From Bacillota bacterium (GTDB lineage Bacteria; Bacillota; Bacilli; Tumebacillales; Effusibacillaceae): a stretch of 7,870 nt of DNA. The stretch is from positions 1 through 7,870 of the forward strand of contig JAGVBM010000326.1 of NCBI GenBank assembly GCA_020059765.1, given 5' to 3'. The notes under the pieces were generated by a model, which searched no databases, was not told where the DNA came from, and saw only the letters and a program-made list of their open reading frames with translations. Each line of letters starts with the position of its first letter. The first letter of the stretch is position 1. This document shows, piece by piece, positions 5,738 through 7,870 of the stretch. The translations under genes and the position numbers were made by a program.

Positions 5738-6232
5738 ATGAACACAAGTCTGAAACTTCAGATTTTGCACCTGCTGCACGAAAACTCGACGATATCCCAC
5801 GAAACGATTGCCACTATGTTGAACATCGACACGGAAACGGCGTCCCGATTGATTGAGCAAATGGAACGGGAAAAAATCATCCTCCGCTACTCCACCGTGA
5901 TCAACTGGGATAAAGTGGAGTCGCAACGAGTGACTGCCGTGATTGACGTGAAAGTGACACCGCAGCGGGAAGTGGGGTTTGATGCGATTGCCGAACGTAT
6001 TTACCGATTCCCGGAAGTTACGTCCGTTTCCCTGATGTCCGGCGCGTATGATCTGCAGGTGGTCGTTGAAGGCTATCACCTGAAGGAAGTAGCGCGTTTT
6101 GTTTCCGAAAAGCTGTCGACCATCGAACATGTAACGGGCACGACCACCCATTTCAAACTGAAAACCTATAAATTTGATGGCGTGATTTTCGATGATCGGG
6201 AAGATGACCAACGGTTGGTGATCGCACCGTGA
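5738..6232 (+). CDS. Lrp/AsnC-family transcriptional regulator (YugG/AlaR-like)
   Basis: This 164-residue protein has an N-terminal winged helix-turn-helix at about 5-55 (helices around DTETASRLIEQMEREKII) and a C-terminal RAM/AsnC effector-binding domain at about 66-142, with the characteristic GAYDLQVVVEG at 102-112. Family members bind amino acids and assemble as dimers or octamers on DNA. Its stop codon overlaps the start of a PLP aminotransferase gene, the same pairing as B. subtilis yugG-yugH, where the regulator (AlaR) controls the alanine transaminase gene. The start ATG has AGAGG seven bases upstream. The C-terminal tail after about 142 is acidic (FDDREDDQ). It probably represses or activates its own unit through the dyad at 5682-5696. 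The effector is not shown by the sequence; alanine is a guess from the B. subtilis case. Confidence 0.9.
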   Translation: MNTSLKLQILHLLHENSTISHETIATMLNIDTETASRLIEQMEREKIILRYSTVINWDKVESQRVTAVIDVKVTPQREVGFDAIAERIYRFPEVTSVSLMSGAYDLQVVVEGYHLKEVARFVSEKLSTIEHVTGTTTHFKLKTYKFDGVIFDDREDDQRLVIAP

Positions 6233-7395
6233 GTCTGTACGACCGATTGTCTCCTGCCGTCAAAAACATCCCGTCGTCCGGAATTCGCCGTTTTTTCGAC
6301 TTGGCCAATCAAATGGAAGATGTGATTTCCCTTGGTGTCGGAGAACCGGATTTTGTCACGCCTTGGCATGTCCGGGAAGCCAGTGTGGACGCGTTGGAAC
6401 GGGGCTTCACCTCCTACACGTCCAACAAAGGGCTCCCCGAATTACGGGCTGCGATTGCCGATTATCTGCAAGATTTTCACCTGAACTATAATTCGGAAGA
6501 GGAAATTGTAGTGACTGTCGGCGGCAGTGAAGCGATCGACATCGCCCTGCGAACCCTGCTTACACCTGGAGACGAGGTGCTGATCCCGGAGCCCTCCTAT
6601 GTTTCTTATCGGCCTTGCACGATCTTGGCCGGAGGCACGCCGGTCGGTGTCCCCACCTACGCCGAGGATGAGTTTCGCTTGACGCCGGAACATTTGCGCG
6701 CCCGCATCACGCCGCAATCCAAAGTCCTCATTCTCTGTTTTCCCAACAATCCGACAGGCGCCGTCATGACGGAGGAAGACTTACGGGCCATCGCCGAAGT
6801 GGCGATCGAGCATGACCTGTTTGTCATTTCCGATGAGATTTATGCGGAACTGACCTACGAAGGACGTCACGCCAGCATCGCCGCGATCCCCGGGATGAGA
6901 GAACGGACTGTCGTGATCAGCGGTATGTCAAAAGCTTTTGCCATGACCGGATGGCGCATCGGATACGCGGCGGCACCCGCCGATATATTGAACTTGATGC
7001 TGAAAATCCATCAATATACGATTCTCTGCGCGCCTGTCATGGGACAAATGGCCGCCTTGGAAGCGCTGCGCAACGGCAGTGCCGAGAAGCAAAAAATGGT
7101 CGATAAATACAACCAGCGCAGGCGGATGATTGTCAAAGGATTTCGCGACATGGGACTTGCCTGCCACGAACCGAAGGGCGCCTTCTATGCATTCCCCGAT
7201 ATCCGTTCCACCGGTCTGACATCGGAAGAGTTCGCCGAGCGCTTGCTGCAGCACAGCCGTGTCGCTGTGGTTCCCGGCAGCGTCTTCGGTGAGGGTGGGG
7301 AAGGATTTATCCGCTGCTCCTACGCGACATCCGTTGAGCAAATCCAAAAAGCGCTTGAAAGAATTGGCGATTTTGTCAAAACGTTGTCCTTGTAG
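6229..7395 (+). CDS. PLP-dependent class I/II aminotransferase (YugH/AlaT-like)
   Basis: The 388-residue enzyme has fold type I aminotransferase features throughout. Seen are SLGVGEPDF at 34-42, YTSNKGLPELR at 63-73, the VGGSEAID cofactor loop at 97-104, PNNPTG at 172-177 (Asn174), SDEIY at 201-205 (Asp202 contacting the PLP ring nitrogen), SGMSKAFAMTGWRIGY at 231-246 with the Schiff-base Lys235, and Arg362 (FIRCSYA) for the substrate carboxylate. It transfers an amino group between an amino acid and a 2-oxo acid in the cytosol. Pairing with an Lrp-type regulator and similarity to B. subtilis YugH suggest alanine transaminase, but aspartate or N-acetyl-diaminopimelate aminotransferase (PatA-like) are possible from the same family. 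The GTG start overlaps the regulator stop as GTGA; TTGGTGATC six bases upstream serves as ribosome binding site. A strong terminator follows. Confidence 0.93.
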   Translation: MSLYDRLSPAVKNIPSSGIRRFFDLANQMEDVISLGVGEPDFVTPWHVREASVDALERGFTSYTSNKGLPELRAAIADYLQDFHLNYNSEEEIVVTVGGSEAIDIALRTLLTPGDEVLIPEPSYVSYRPCTILAGGTPVGVPTYAEDEFRLTPEHLRARITPQSKVLILCFPNNPTGAVMTEEDLRAIAEVAIEHDLFVISDEIYAELTYEGRHASIAAIPGMRERTVVISGMSKAFAMTGWRIGYAAAPADILNLMLKIHQYTILCAPVMGQMAALEALRNGSAEKQKMVDKYNQRRRMIVKGFRDMGLACHEPKGAFYAFPDIRSTGLTSEEFAERLLQHSRVAVVPGSVFGEGGEGFIRCSYATSVEQIQKALERIGDFVKTLSL

Positions 7396-7453
7396 GGATT
7401 CCGGTCAGACGATATCCTAGCAAAATGGCAACAGGGAGACCGATTGGCAGGGT

Positions 7454-7513
7454 AAAAAAAGACTGTTGTGAAGTCCTTCACCGAGCCCGGAATTCACAAC
7501 AGTCTTCTTTATT
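7454..7513. terminator. Bidirectional intrinsic terminator between convergent genes
   Basis: A perfect 14-bp stem forms between 7459-7472 and 7493-7506 (AAGACTGTTGTGAA with its complement) around a 20-base loop. On the plus strand it is followed by a U-rich stretch (CTTTATTTT), ending the regulator-aminotransferase message. On the minus strand the stem runs into seven U residues (7460-7454), ending the ArsR-family gene, whose stop codon is only seven bases before the stem. It occupies most of the gap between the two stop codons. Confidence 0.92.
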
Positions 7514-7840
7514 TTACTCTTCGTTAAACTTATCCAACATGGATATCGTATCGATGAGATGGTTGTTAAAGATTTGCTTGGCAACCTGCAACAGCTCGAT
7601 AATCATGGGGTCCCGCAGGGAATACGTCACCTTGTTGCCTACCTTAGTTCCATTCACGATGTTCTTGTTCCGCAAGATCGCCAATTGTTGAGACACGGCA
7701 GATCCTTCACTGCCCATCAACGTTTGCAATTCGTTCACGTTTTTGTCTCCCTCGGCCAATAACTCGAGAATGCGAATTCGCAAGGGATGGCCCAATGCTT
7801 TGAAAAAATCGGCCTTGAATTGTTGCAGTTCCAAGTTCAT
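7514..7840 (-). CDS. ArsR/SmtB-family transcriptional regulator lacking cysteines
   Basis: The protein has 108 residues and a classic ArsR winged helix-turn-helix: FKALGHPLRIRILELLAEG at 13-31, NVNELQTLMGSEGSAVSQQL at 34-53 with the recognition helix at about 46-58, then the wing GTKVGNKVTYSLRDP at 64-78 and a C-terminal dimer helix at about 79-104. ArsR proteins usually repress an operon they belong to and release DNA on binding a metal or other signal. There is no cysteine at all and only two histidines (18 and 94), so the ELCVCDL-type alpha3 site and thiol switches are absent and a normal alpha5 zinc site is doubtful. The ATG at 7840 has GGGAG nine bases upstream. TGTAAT at 7870-7865 could be a -10 box at the very edge. 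Its target genes may lie beyond the right edge or elsewhere. Confidence 0.92.
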   Translation of the reverse strand: MNLELQQFKADFFKALGHPLRIRILELLAEGDKNVNELQTLMGSEGSAVSQQLAILRNKNIVNGTKVGNKVTYSLRDPMIIELLQVAKQIFNNHLIDTISMLDKFNEE

Positions 7841-7870
7841 TCCACACCACTCCCATCCTCAAGAATTACA

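Noticed and set aside
7396..7513. A CRISPR-like or transposon-end repeat suggested by the long inverted repeat
   Set aside because: There is one stem only, it sits between two convergent stop codons, and both sides run into U-rich tracts. A shared terminator explains everything.

Overview
The window looks like ordinary chromosomal DNA from a Gram-positive bacterium of the Bacillales type. The evidence is a lysine riboswitch ahead of a B. subtilis-type lysC, the neighbouring order uvrC then lysC (the order I recall from Bacillus), strong AGGAGG-type ribosome binding sites, GTG starts, and high-scoring similarity by eye of UvrC and LysC to the Bacillus proteins. Base composition is moderate (roughly half G+C by impression). 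A genus cannot be named from the sequence; a Bacillus relative with moderate G+C, such as an Alicyclobacillaceae or Paenibacillaceae member, would fit.

Left part, minus strand (reading from high to low coordinates): a likely three-gene unit encodes a DedA-family membrane protein (4888-5493), an MFS transporter (3691-4866) and the excinuclease subunit UvrC (1903-3681). The gaps are 21 and 9 bases, and the MFS stop codon lies inside the uvrC ribosome binding site. About 65 bases past the uvrC stop there is a separate sigma-A-like promoter (1808-1836). It drives a leader of about 450 bases holding a complete lysine riboswitch aptamer (1591-1771), an unusually long linker with a possible antiterminator, and a strong intrinsic terminator (1438-1485). 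lysC (aspartokinase, 112-1350) follows. An internal, well-formed start site inside lysC (ATG at 615) predicts a separate beta subunit, as in B. subtilis aspartokinase II. A candidate promoter for the next gene lies in the first 72 bases.

Right part, plus strand: a divergent intergenic region (5494-5737) separates dedA from a two-gene unit, an Lrp/AsnC-family regulator (5738-6232) whose stop overlaps by four bases the GTG start of a class I/II PLP aminotransferase (6229-7395). This resembles the B. subtilis yugG-yugH (alaR-alaT) pair. A perfect 5-bp-arm inverted repeat between the candidate -35 and -10 is a natural autoregulatory operator. A 14-bp-stem bidirectional terminator (7454-7513) separates this unit from a convergent ArsR-family regulator gene (7514-7840, minus strand) that has no cysteines.

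Functionally the window combines lysine-feedback control of aspartate-family amino acid synthesis, nucleotide excision repair, amino acid transamination with its local regulator, and membrane transport or maintenance. No mobile element, CRISPR array, rRNA or tRNA was seen, and I see no strong sign of a new biological system. The most interesting points are regulatory: the long riboswitch expression platform and the internal lysC start.
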